From assembly GCA_023438885.1 (NCBI GenBank), contig JAEXPS010000257.1, positions 1 to 29,039 of the forward strand: DNA of 29,039 nucleotides, written 5' to 3'. Shown in pieces: positions 16,509-23,897 of this stretch. Below the pieces are notes generated by a model. That model saw only the letters and a list, made by a program, of their open reading frames with translations. It ran no database searches and was not told the DNA's origin. Source of the DNA: Actinomycetes bacterium. Its GTDB lineage: Bacteria; Actinomycetota; Actinomycetes; Actinomycetales; Cellulomonadaceae. The number at the start of each line of letters is the position of its first letter. The first letter of the stretch is position 1. Position numbers and translations under genes: made by a program.

Positions 16509-17855
16509 TCAGGCTGCGACACCCAGCAGGGCGTCCTCGAGGACCGTCAGCGCGTCGTTGAGCAGGTCGTGGTCGATGACCAGGGGCGGCAGGAGACGCA
16601 GCACGTTGCCCCAGGTGCCGCAGGTCAGGACGATCACGCCATCGGCCGCGCACGCAGCGGCGACCTGCGCCGCGGCAGCCTTGTCCGGCTCCAGCGTGCC
16701 GGGCTTGGTCAGCTCGACGGCGAGCATCGCGCCGCGGCCGCGCACCTGTGCGACCGCGGGCACCTTCTCCGCGACTGCCGTCAGCCGCGGCACGACGAGG
16801 GCCTCGATCGCCCGGGCTGCGGCGGCCAGGTCGTCGCGCTCGTAGACCTCGATCGCGGCGAGGGCGGCCGCGCACGCGATCGGGTTGCCGCCGAAGGTGC
16901 CGCCGAGGCCGCCGCCGTGCACGGCGTCCATCAGCTCGGCGCGGCCGGTGACGGCCGCCAGGGGCAGGCCGCCGGCGATGCCCTTGGCCGTCGCGATCAG
17001 GTCCGGGACCACGCCCTCGTACTCGGTCGCGAACATCGCGCCGGTGCGGGCGAAGCCGGTCTGCACCTCGTCGGCCACCAGCACGATCCCGTTGGCCCGG
17101 GTCCACTCGCGCAGCGCGGCCCAGAAGCCGGGGGCAGGCACGACGAAGCCGCCTTCGCCGAGGATCGGCTCGGCGACCAGCGCGGCGATCCGGCTCGCAC
17201 CGACCTGCCGCTCGGCGACGTCGATCAGGCGGGCGGCCGCCTGATCGCCGGTCATCCCGTCCGGGTCGCGCAGCGGGTAGCTCGCCGGGACGCGGTAGAC
17301 CTCGCCGGCGAAGGGCCCGAAGCCGGTCTTGTACGGTGCGGCCTTCGCGGTCATCGCCAGGGTGAGGTTGGTGCGGCCGTGGTAGGCGTGGTCGAGCACC
17401 AGCACGGCGTCGCGGCCGGTGGCGCGGCGGGCGACCTTGACCGCGTTCTCGATGGCCTCGGCGCCGGAGTTGACCAGCACCGACTTCTTGGGGAAGTCGC
17501 CGGGGGTCAGCCGGGCCAGGGCCTCGGCGACGGCGACGTATCCCTCGTAGGGCGTCACCATGAAGCAGGTGTGCGTCAGGGCCTGTGCCTGGGCCGCGAC
17601 CGCGGCCGCCACCTCCGGGTGCGCGCCGCCGAGGGACGTGACCGCGATGCCGGAGCCGAGGTCGATCAGGACGTTGCCGTCGACGTCCTCGATGACGGCC
17701 CCGGACGTGCGCGCGGCGTAGACCGGGGCCGACGAGCCCACCGCCGACGTCACCGCCGCGGCGCGCCGGTTGGCGAGCGCGAGCGAGTTCGGGCCGGGGA
17801 TCGCGGTGCGGATCACTCGCCGTTGGGGGACCTGGGTGACGGATTGCGTGGCCAC
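16509..17855 (-). CDS. gabT: 4-aminobutyrate aminotransferase (GabT-like)
   Basis: A 448-aa class III PLP aminotransferase expected to convert GABA and 2-oxoglutarate to succinic semialdehyde and glutamate. Motifs: NSGAEAIENAVKVAR in the PLP-phosphate region, HAYHGRTNLTLAMT, ADEVQTGFARTG with the PLP aspartate, and Schiff-base K291 in TAKGIAGGLPLAAVTGR. The set and length fit actinobacterial GabT well. GTG 17855 has no ribosome site, but TAATCT lies six bases upstream, so it is probably leaderless. It lies 4.7 kb from the Lrp/patD/pot genes on its own transcript, and would take the GABA made by PatD onward. A succinate-semialdehyde dehydrogenase, often adjacent, is absent here. Confidence 0.93.
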   Translation of the reverse strand: MATQSVTQVPQRRVIRTAIPGPNSLALANRRAAAVTSAVGSSAPVYAARTSGAVIEDVDGNVLIDLGSGIAVTSLGGAHPEVAAAVAAQAQALTHTCFMVTPYEGYVAVAEALARLTPGDFPKKSVLVNSGAEAIENAVKVARRATGRDAVLVLDHAYHGRTNLTLAMTAKAAPYKTGFGPFAGEVYRVPASYPLRDPDGMTGDQAAARLIDVAERQVGASRIAALVAEPILGEGGFVVPAPGFWAALREWTRANGIVLVADEVQTGFARTGAMFATEYEGVVPDLIATAKGIAGGLPLAAVTGRAELMDAVHGGGLGGTFGGNPIACAAALAAIEVYERDDLAAAARAIEALVVPRLTAVAEKVPAVAQVRGRGAMLAVELTKPGTLEPDKAAAAQVAAACAADGVIVLTCGTWGNVLRLLPPLVIDHDLLNDALTVLEDALLGVAA

Positions 17856-17861
17856 AGAGGC

Positions 17862-17867
17862 AGATTA
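17862..17867 (-). promoter_or_regulatory. -10 element (TAATCT) of gabT, leaderless type
   Basis: TAATCT on the minus strand is a full TANNNT match ending 6 nt before GTG 17855. There is no Shine-Dalgarno sequence. No convincing -35 was found. Confidence 0.6.
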
Positions 17868-18013
17868 CCGGGCAAACCGCTCGTTGGGACCCCTCATGGG
17901 CCACGGATCCGGTGTCCTGGAACTCGTGGCGGTCCGTCGGCGTTCACAGGCCGGTGTCCCACCCTGGCGGACAATGATGGGTGCGGCGGACGCCGCGGGT
18001 TCCTGGAGGGTCG

Positions 18014-19336
18014 ATGGCCTATCTCGTCGGGGTGCTCATCCTCGTCGTCGTCGTGCTGATCTCGATCGCGCTGCACGAGGTGGGGCACATGGTGCCCGCG
18101 AAGAAGTTCGGCGTGCGCGTCAGCCAGTACATGGTCGGGTTCGGCCCGACGATCTGGTCGCGCACCCGCGGCGAGACGGAGTACGGGTTCAAGGCCATCC
18201 CGCTGGGCGGGTACGTGCGGCTCGTCGGGATGTACCCGCCGGCCACCTCGGTGGGTGACCCGCCGGCTGACGGCGGCTGGGCGGTGCGGCTGGCGGCCGA
18301 CGCCCGCGCGGCCAGCGCCGAGGAGATCCGCCCAGGCGAGGACCACCGCGCGTTCTACCGGCTGTCGACGCCGAAGAAGCTGGTGACGATGCTCGGCGGG
18401 CCGGTGATGAACCTCGTCATCGCCGGCGTGCTCATCGCCATCGCGTACTCCGCGATCGGGGTCCCCGGCACCTCGACGACCCTGGAGTCCGTGTCGCAGT
18501 GCGTGCTGCCGGCCGACGCGCCTGCGGACCAGGAGTGCGGTCCCGACGACCCGGCGGCCCCCGGCGCGGCCGCGGGCCTGCAGCCCGGCGACACCGTGAC
18601 GACGTTCGACGGCACCGAGGTCGAGTCCTGGGACCAGCTGTCGGGGCTGATCAAGGAGACCGGCGCCCGGACGGTGCCGGTCGTGGTGCTGCGCGCCGGC
18701 CAGGAGGTCGCACTCGAGGTGACGCCCGTCGTCGAGCCGCGTCCGGTGTTCGACCAGGCCGGCAACCCCGTGCTGGGCGACGACGGGAAGCAGCAGACGA
18801 AGGACGTGGGCTTCCTCGGCATCAGCCCGGCGTACGCCGCCCAGCGCACCCCGATCCTCGAGGTGCCCGGGCTGGTCGGCGACCGGACCTGGCAGACGAT
18901 GAAGGCCGTCGCCGGCCTGCCGGGGCAGGCGGTGAACATCGTGCGCGACACCGTCAGCGGCGAGCCGCGCGACACCTCCAGCATCGTCGGCCTCGTCGGC
19001 GTCGGCCGGTTCGCCGGCGAGATCGCCTCGGCGCAGGGCGACGGGATCGACACGGCCCTGCGCGTCGCGAGCCTGCTCGAGCTGCTCGCCGCCCTCAACC
19101 TCTCGCTCTTCGTCTTCAACCTGATCCCGTTGCCCCCGCTGGACGGCGGCCACGTCGCCGCGGCGCTCTGGGAGGGCGCGAAGCGGCAGGTGGCGCGCGT
19201 GCGGGGCCGGGAGCGGCCGGGGCCGTTCGACTCCGCGCGGCTGGTGCCGCTGGCGTACGCGGTGTTCGTGCTGCTCGGCGGCGTCGGCGTGATGCTCATC
19301 TGGGCCGACATCGTCAATCCGATCACCGTCGGCTGA
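18014..19336 (+). CDS. rseP: Site-2 intramembrane metalloprotease, RseP/Rip1 family
   Basis: A 440-aa membrane zinc protease that cleaves transmembrane substrates, in other actinomycetes anti-sigma factors (Rip1). The first helix carries HEVGH (H21, E22, H25) for zinc and catalysis. The third metal ligand is D377 in NLIPLPPLDGGH. A PDZ-like domain lies between, about residues 155-235 (AAAGLQPGDTVTTFDG). There are about four membrane segments. ATG 18014 is chosen over an upstream in-frame ATG at 17981 because GGAGGG lies at 18005-18010 and the sequence starts directly with the helix, as in the family. A -10-like GACAAT at 17970-17975 would give a leader of about 30 nt. It lies 16 bp before ispG, a conserved actinobacterial pairing, but the usual dxr partner is not upstream. 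Confidence 0.93.
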   Translation: MAYLVGVLILVVVVLISIALHEVGHMVPAKKFGVRVSQYMVGFGPTIWSRTRGETEYGFKAIPLGGYVRLVGMYPPATSVGDPPADGGWAVRLAADARAASAEEIRPGEDHRAFYRLSTPKKLVTMLGGPVMNLVIAGVLIAIAYSAIGVPGTSTTLESVSQCVLPADAPADQECGPDDPAAPGAAAGLQPGDTVTTFDGTEVESWDQLSGLIKETGARTVPVVVLRAGQEVALEVTPVVEPRPVFDQAGNPVLGDDGKQQTKDVGFLGISPAYAAQRTPILEVPGLVGDRTWQTMKAVAGLPGQAVNIVRDTVSGEPRDTSSIVGLVGVGRFAGEIASAQGDGIDTALRVASLLELLAALNLSLFVFNLIPLPPLDGGHVAAALWEGAKRQVARVRGRERPGPFDSARLVPLAYAVFVLLGGVGVMLIWADIVNPITVG

Positions 19337-19340
19337 ATGC

Positions 19341-19346
19341 GATGAT
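19341..19346 (+). promoter_or_regulatory. Possible -10 (GATGAT) for a leaderless ispG transcript
   Basis: GATGAT ends 6 nt before GTG 19353 and no ribosome site is seen. It keeps the A at position 2 and T at position 6 of TANNNT. It may allow ispG expression separate from rseP. Weak match. Confidence 0.3.
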
Positions 19347-19352
19347 GGTTCG

Positions 19353-20504
19353 GTGACCTCCATCAACCTCGGCATGCCCGCGCTGCCCACTCCGGTGCTG
19401 GCGCCGCGCAAGCCGACCCGCAAGATCCGCGTCGGGAAGGTCGAGGTGGGCGGGGACGCGCCGATCAGCGTCCAGTCGATGACCACCACGCTGACGGCCG
19501 ACATCAACGCCACGCTCCAGCAGATCGCCGAGCTGACGGCCTCCGGCTGCGACATCGTGCGGGTGGCGGTGCCGAGCCAGGACGATGCGGACGCGCTGCC
19601 CGCGATCGCGCACAAGAGCCAGATCCCCGTGATCGCGGACATCCACTTCCAGCCGAAGTACGTGTTCGCGGCCATCGACGCAGGCTGCGCCGCCGTCCGC
19701 GTCAACCCCGGGAACATCCGCAAGTTCGACGACCAGGTGAAGGAGATCGCCCAGGCGGCGAAGGACGCCGGGGTGTCGCTGCGGATCGGCGTCAACGCCG
19801 GTTCGCTGGACCCGCGCCTGCTGGAGAAGTACGGCTCGGCGACGCCCGAGGCCCTCGTCGAGTCCGCGGTGTGGGAGGCGTCACTCTTCGAGGAGCACGA
19901 CTTCCACGACTTCAAGATCTCGGTCAAGCACCACGACCCGGTGGTGATGGTGCGGGCCTACGAGATGCTCTCCGAGCGCGGCGACTGGCCGCTGCACCTC
20001 GGCGTCACCGAGGCCGGCCCGGCGTTCCAGGGCACCATCAAGTCGGCGACCGCCTTCGGCGCGCTGCTGGCCAAGGGCATCGGCGACACCATCCGGGTCT
20101 CCCTGTCGGCGCCTCCGGTCGAGGAGGTCAAGGTCGGGATCCAGATCCTCCAGTCGCTCAACCTGCGGCCGCGCAAGCTGGAGATCGTCTCCTGCCCCTC
20201 CTGCGGGCGGGCGCAGGTGGACGTCTACACGCTGGCCGAACGGGTGACGGCAGGTCTGGAGGGCCTGACCGTGCCGCTGCGCGTCGCCGTCATGGGCTGC
20301 GTCGTCAACGGACCCGGTGAGGCACGCGAGGCCGACCTCGGTGTCGCCTCCGGCAACGGCAAGGGCCAGATCTTCGTCAAGGGCCAGGTGGTCAAGACGG
20401 TGCCGGAGTCCCAGATCGTCGAGACGCTCATCGACGAGGCGATGCGCATCGCCGAGACGATGGAGGCCGACGAGTCCGGCGCGCCGGTGGTCACCGTCGG
20501 CTGA
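19353..20504 (+). CDS. ispG: 4-hydroxy-3-methylbut-2-enyl diphosphate synthase (IspG/GcpE)
   Basis: Iron-sulfur enzyme of the MEP isoprenoid pathway, 383 aa, which reductively converts methylerythritol cyclodiphosphate to HMBPP. The N-terminal TIM-barrel begins with SVQSMTTTLTADINATLQQI and holds VNPGNI and RIGVNAGSL. The [4Fe-4S] ligands are visible: C281 and C284 (CPSCGR), C316 (MGCVVNGPGE) and E323, the expected three Cys plus one Glu. It begins with GTG 16 bp after rseP. Its last 14 bases overlap the end of the convergent GyrB-like gene, leaving no room for a separate terminator. All key residues are present, so it should be functional. Confidence 0.98.
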   Translation: MTSINLGMPALPTPVLAPRKPTRKIRVGKVEVGGDAPISVQSMTTTLTADINATLQQIAELTASGCDIVRVAVPSQDDADALPAIAHKSQIPVIADIHFQPKYVFAAIDAGCAAVRVNPGNIRKFDDQVKEIAQAAKDAGVSLRIGVNAGSLDPRLLEKYGSATPEALVESAVWEASLFEEHDFHDFKISVKHHDPVVMVRAYEMLSERGDWPLHLGVTEAGPAFQGTIKSATAFGALLAKGIGDTIRVSLSAPPVEEVKVGIQILQSLNLRPRKLEIVSCPSCGRAQVDVYTLAERVTAGLEGLTVPLRVAVMGCVVNGPGEAREADLGVASGNGKGQIFVKGQVVKTVPESQIVETLIDEAMRIAETMEADESGAPVVTVG

Positions 20505-21132
20505 TTGGCCTCTCGTCGGCAACCTCGACCTCGAGATTCTGCCAGCTCGTCAGCAGCCCGAGTTCGGGACCCAGGTCGGCGACGCCTGGGTGGACGGCCG
20601 GGTCGGGAACGAACGTGATCGTGGTGCCGGTGGTCCCGTCGTCGTCGACTGACTCGAGGCCGGTGACCGGGATGCCGTGCTCGTAGGCCTGACACCAGGC
20701 GCCACCTTGGCGTCGGTTGACGTGCACCAGCCGACTGCTGAGCGCCGCCACCACCGACATGCCGCGCCGCGGATGGCCGTCCGGCAGCGCCGGTGGGCTC
20801 GCGGCCGCGAAGAAGCGCAGGTCCTGGGTCGCGACCACGGGCTTTCGGACGGGCGTGCCGTCGGGCCGCAAGCGGGTGTCGGTGCCGCGCCCGTCGTCGG
20901 ACACCGTGACGCTGCCGTTGCGGTGCAGCACCACGAGGCACCGGCCCTGGCCGCGAGAGGCGGCCTCCTCGGCGGGGTAGGCCATGGCCTCGAGGATCAG
21001 GTGCAGCGCGCCGCCCGGGGCGAACTCCGCCACGCGCTCGCGGACCTCGGCGAGATGGCGCTGATCAACGGACGCCGCCCAGTCGTGCGTCGTGTTGCGC
21101 CAGGTGGTCGGGGCGTGCGTCACGTCCGGCAT
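20491..21132 (-). CDS. Short GyrB-like GHKL-fold protein with degenerate ATPase motifs
   Basis: A 213-aa protein that aligns by eye with the N-terminal ATPase domain of DNA gyrase subunit B. Shared parts are LHLILEAM (N-box), VSDDGRG at about 77-83, GMSVVAALS, AYEHGIPV and GTTITFVPDP. The general-base glutamate (E48) remains. The asparagine that coordinates magnesium (N46 in E. coli GyrB) is replaced by Tyr52, and the Gly-rich ATP-lid (GLHGVG) is reduced to PRRGMS. There is no transducer domain, Toprim domain or second subunit nearby. It may bind nucleotide weakly or act as a non-catalytic scaffold; the role is unknown. ATG 21132 is chosen over an Arg-rich upstream extension because GGGAG precedes it. 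Its end overlaps ispG by 14 bp. Confidence 0.78.
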   Translation of the reverse strand: MPDVTHAPTTWRNTTHDWAASVDQRHLAEVRERVAEFAPGGALHLILEAMAYPAEEAASRGQGRCLVVLHRNGSVTVSDDGRGTDTRLRPDGTPVRKPVVATQDLRFFAAASPPALPDGHPRRGMSVVAALSSRLVHVNRRQGGAWCQAYEHGIPVTGLESVDDDGTTGTTITFVPDPAVHPGVADLGPELGLLTSWQNLEVEVADERPISRR

Positions 21133-21259
21133 TCTCCCGGGTCGTGGGCCTGCGGCGCGGGCGTTGCGGCGCGGCGACGGCCGCGCCTCGCGTGCTCGGC
21201 GACGGCGAGTCGGGACCCGCGCCCGGGTCGGCATTGACCCGCTGAGGCAGAATCACCTT

Positions 21260-22147
21260 ATGGACGTGCGGCGCGGCGCGGTTCTCGACGCCCGGCACAC
21301 CGGGGCCGTGGTCCTCGGTGAGTCGTCCGTCGCGCGCGTGCTCGAGCTGTGTGCGCGGGACCCCGTCGGCACGGTGCTCGCAGCCGTGCGGCTGGAGCAC
21401 GCGGCTGCCGCGGGACTGCGCGTGGCCGGCGGGGAGCTGTGGGGCTACCAGGAGGACGGCGAGATCGTCGCTGCCTGCTGGGTGGGTGCCAACCTCGTGC
21501 CGATCATGCCCGGCCTCGACGGGGCGACCCGGCGCCGCGCCCTCGACGCGCTCGCCCAGCTCGGCGCGTCGCGCGGGCGGCGTTGCTCGTCTCTCGTCGG
21601 CGCGCGCCAGGACGTGCTGGACCTGTGGTCCCGCCTGCGGCCGTGGTGGCCCGCCGCGCGTGACGTGCGTGACGACCAGCCGTCGATGGTGATCGACACG
21701 CCGCCGCGCATCCTTCCTGACCCGTTGGTACGCCGCTCCGTGCCCGACGAGCTCGCCATGGTGCTGCCCGCCTGCGTACGGATGTTCACGGAGGAGGTCG
21801 GATACTCGCCGATCGCCGGCTCCGGGGGCTACTACGAGTCGCGCGTGCGCTCCCTGATCGCCAGCGGCCGCTCGTTCGTGCGGATCGAGGACGGCCGGGT
21901 GGTCTTCAAGGCGGAGGTGGCCGCCGTGGCCGGGGGCGTGGGCCAGGTGCAAGGCGTGTGGGTGACCCCGGACCGCCGTGGCGAGGGTCTCTCGGAGATC
22001 GGCATGGCGGCGGTGGTGGACGCCACTCGGACGGAGATCGCGCCGACGGTGTCGCTCTACGCGAACGCCTTCAACGTGCGGGCGATCGCCTGTTACCGGG
22101 CCGTCGGCTTCCGCCAGGTCGGCACCTACGCGACCGTGCTCTTCTAG
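21260..22147 (+). CDS. GNAT acetyltransferase with N-terminal DUF4081-like domain
   Basis: A 295-aa protein. The C-terminal half (about 150-295) is a GNAT fold that transfers an acyl group from acyl-CoA; the CoA-binding motif is in VWVTPDRRGEGLSEIG, and the family's end motif is ANAFNVRAIACYRAVGF. The N-terminal part (about 20-120) matches the DUF4081 type that often precedes GNAT in actinomycetes (GELWGYQEDGEIVAACWVGANLVPI). Such genes are commonly found near ispG, as here; the substrate is unknown. ATG 21260 is chosen because the longer frame adds 56 Arg-rich residues overlapping the divergent gene's start. A -10-like CAGAAT ends six bases before the ATG, consistent with a leaderless mRNA. 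Confidence 0.88.
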   Translation: MDVRRGAVLDARHTGAVVLGESSVARVLELCARDPVGTVLAAVRLEHAAAAGLRVAGGELWGYQEDGEIVAACWVGANLVPIMPGLDGATRRRALDALAQLGASRGRRCSSLVGARQDVLDLWSRLRPWWPAARDVRDDQPSMVIDTPPRILPDPLVRRSVPDELAMVLPACVRMFTEEVGYSPIAGSGGYYESRVRSLIASGRSFVRIEDGRVVFKAEVAAVAGGVGQVQGVWVTPDRRGEGLSEIGMAAVVDATRTEIAPTVSLYANAFNVRAIACYRAVGFRQVGTYATVLF

Positions 22148-22242
22148 CCGCCGCTCTGCGCGGCTGAGCCGAGCCCATCCCGACGCCGTGCCCGAAGTGC
22201 CCCGCGATCGCCGATTCGCCCCCGCCGCGCGGTGCGCGCTGC

Positions 22243-22258
22243 CATGCTCAAGAGCATG
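22243..22258 (+). promoter_or_regulatory. Palindrome CATGCTC-AA-GAGCATG over the DUF2510 gene start
   Basis: A perfect 7-bp inverted repeat separated by AA, ending on the ATG at 22256. Its left arm contains CATGCT (22243-22248), a -10-like hexamer 7 nt before the ATG. It may be a leaderless promoter, an operator, or both. Confidence 0.4.
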
Positions 22259-22912
22259 ACGAATCCTGACCCCCGTCAGCCCGCAGGCTGGTATCCCGAC
22301 GGCGTGACCCCGGGCGTCGTCCGCTGGTTCGACGCTACGGCGTGGACGGATCGGACGGCACCCGATCCCGGGCGCGCCGCGACTCCGTTGGCGCCTCCCA
22401 CAGCGCCACGGTCCACGGCTCCGGTCAAGGCCCGTGTGGCGGGCGACGGTTGGCCGGGCGACGCATGGCTGCCGGCGCAGGGGAGTGGGTTCGGCTCGCA
22501 CGTCCCGGCGAAGCTCGGCCAGTCGCTCAACCTGGCGGACCACGTCGGCGAGAGCGAGGCCTACCGGCGCAACCGGCTGGACGAGGCGTTCGCGTTGCGG
22601 CGGCGAGGGTTCTGGGCCTACGGCGTAGCGCTGCTCCTCCTAGCGGTCTTCGGTGTCATCGGCCTCACGACGGGCATCACGCAGGGGTGGTTCGTCGTGG
22701 CCCCGGCGGCAGGACTGCTCGTGTTTCGCGCGTACGTCGACTACCGCAACGCCGCGTTCAGGGGTGCACCGGAACTCTCGAGGTCCGGCTGGGCGCTCGT
22801 CGTCATCGGCGCGATGGTCGCGCTGTCCCTCTTCCTCGTCGGGCTTGCCGAACCCTGGAACCGCGCGGTCGCTGACCTCGCTGCGACCTACGTAGGGAGC
22901 GGCGCCGGGTGA
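22256..22912 (+). CDS. DUF2510 domain membrane protein
   Basis: A 218-aa protein with an N-terminal DUF2510 motif at about residues 8-35 (AGWYPDG, then RWFDATAWTDRT), a small WW-like module common in actinobacterial membrane proteins. A Pro/Ala-rich linker follows. The C-terminal part has three hydrophobic segments (near residues 117-140, 143-160 and 178-198), so it sits in the cytoplasmic membrane with DUF2510 probably inside. Function is unknown. ATG 22256 is preferred to GTG 22232 or ATG 22244 because the protein then starts just before the domain and a -10-like hexamer lies seven bases upstream. It is convergent with the Fpg/Nei gene, 16 bp away. Confidence 0.8.
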   Translation: MTNPDPRQPAGWYPDGVTPGVVRWFDATAWTDRTAPDPGRAATPLAPPTAPRSTAPVKARVAGDGWPGDAWLPAQGSGFGSHVPAKLGQSLNLADHVGESEAYRRNRLDEAFALRRRGFWAYGVALLLLAVFGVIGLTTGITQGWFVVAPAAGLLVFRAYVDYRNAAFRGAPELSRSGWALVVIGAMVALSLFLVGLAEPWNRAVADLAATYVGSGAG

Positions 22913-22928
22913 GCTCCACCCGCGGCGG

Positions 22929-23819
22929 TCACTTCAGGAACCTGGACGTCCGCCGGTCGGCCAGAGGTTTGCCGCCGGTCTGGCAGGTGGGGCAATACTG
23001 GAGCGACGAGTCGGCGAAGCTCACCTCGTGCACGGTGTCCCCGCACGGGACGCCGTCCCAGCCGGGGCATGGCTCGCCGGTGCGGCCGTGCACCCGCATC
23101 CCGCGCCGCTTGGAGTCCTTGAGGTCGGCGGCGGGCTTGCCTGCGGCCGCGGCGACCGCCTCGGTCAGGACGCCGCGGATCGCGGCGTGGAGCGCCGCCA
23201 CGTCGTCGGGGGAGTAGCTGCCGGTCAACCGGAACGGGCTGGTGCGAGCCACCAGGAGGATCTCGTCGGAGTAGGCGTTGCCGATGCCGGCGATGGTGGA
23301 CTGGTCGCGCAGCAGGCCCTTGACCTGCTGGTTCCGTGCGGCGAGGAGCTCACCGAGCCGGGCGGCCGTGAACTCGTCGGACAACGGCTCGACCCCCAGC
23401 GACGCCACCTGCGGCACGCGTCCGGGGTCGTCGACCACGAAGACCGCCAGGCGCTTGCGGGTTCCCGCCTCCGTCAGGTCGAAGCCGGAGCCGTCGTCGA
23501 GCCGCACCCTCAGCGCGATCGGCGACTTGCCCGGCCGGATCACCGTGGCAGGCAACGCGTCGGACCAGCGCAGCCAGCCGGCCCGCGCGAGGTGGAACAC
23601 CAGGTGCACCACCTCGCCTCCCGGCCGGGCGGCCAGGATGTCCAGCCACTTGCCGTGCCGCTGCACGTCGGCGACCGCGGTGCCGGACAGGGCGCTCAGC
23701 GGCGGGTCGAACGTCTTGAGCGCCGCGATGTCGCCCAGCTCGGCGCCCATGACGACACGGCTGGCCGTTCGCTCACGCAGGAACTGGGCGAGCGCCTCGA
23801 CTTCGGGTAGCTCGGGCAC
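22929..23819 (-). CDS. Fpg/Nei family DNA glycosylase/AP lyase
   Basis: A 296-aa base-excision repair enzyme that removes oxidised bases and cuts the strand by beta/delta elimination. With GTG 23819 as start the protein begins M-PELPEVE, placing the catalytic Pro2 and Glu3 correctly; the upstream ATG at 23828 would bury Pro2. K57 (RHGKW) is at the same number as in E. coli Fpg. The helix-two-turn-helix contains LRDQSTIAGIGNAYSDEIL. The C-terminal zinc finger has four cysteines (CPG, PCG, YCPTC). The final residues RRTSRFLK differ from the usual Fpg end, so 8-oxoguanine versus oxidised-pyrimidine preference is open. A -10-like CACGAT lies seven bases upstream. It is divergent from proS. Confidence 0.93.
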   Translation of the reverse strand: MPELPEVEALAQFLRERTASRVVMGAELGDIAALKTFDPPLSALSGTAVADVQRHGKWLDILAARPGGEVVHLVFHLARAGWLRWSDALPATVIRPGKSPIALRVRLDDGSGFDLTEAGTRKRLAVFVVDDPGRVPQVASLGVEPLSDEFTAARLGELLAARNQQVKGLLRDQSTIAGIGNAYSDEILLVARTSPFRLTGSYSPDDVAALHAAIRGVLTEAVAAAAGKPAADLKDSKRRGMRVHGRTGEPCPGWDGVPCGDTVHEVSFADSSLQYCPTCQTGGKPLADRRTSRFLK

Positions 23820-23884
23820 AGGCCCCATCGTGCCGGAGTTCGGCGACGACCGGGGGCGCGGAAGGGCTCCGCCGCGAGCGGCAC

Positions 23885-23890
23885 TAGCCT
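23885..23890 (+). promoter_or_regulatory. -10 element (TAGCCT) of proS, leaderless type
   Basis: TAGCCT matches TANNNT and ends 7 nt before ATG 23898, so transcription should begin at the A of the start codon. No ribosome site is seen between them. Confidence 0.6.
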
Positions 23891-23897
23891 TGCCCCC

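Noticed and set aside
17894..19927. 677-codon open frame on the minus strand across rseP and ispG
   Set aside because: Antisense shadow in GC-rich DNA; the + strand carries two well-supported genes with intact motifs, while this frame has Arg/His-rich composition and no recognisable domain.
21234..21239. TTGACC as a -35 box for the GNAT gene
   Set aside because: At 17-18 bp spacing the -10 would fall on the start codon itself; it does not fit the CAGAAT -10 candidate either.
21065..22543. 492-codon minus-strand frame opposite the GNAT gene
   Set aside because: Shadow spanning coding and intergenic DNA; the GNAT frame is the real one.
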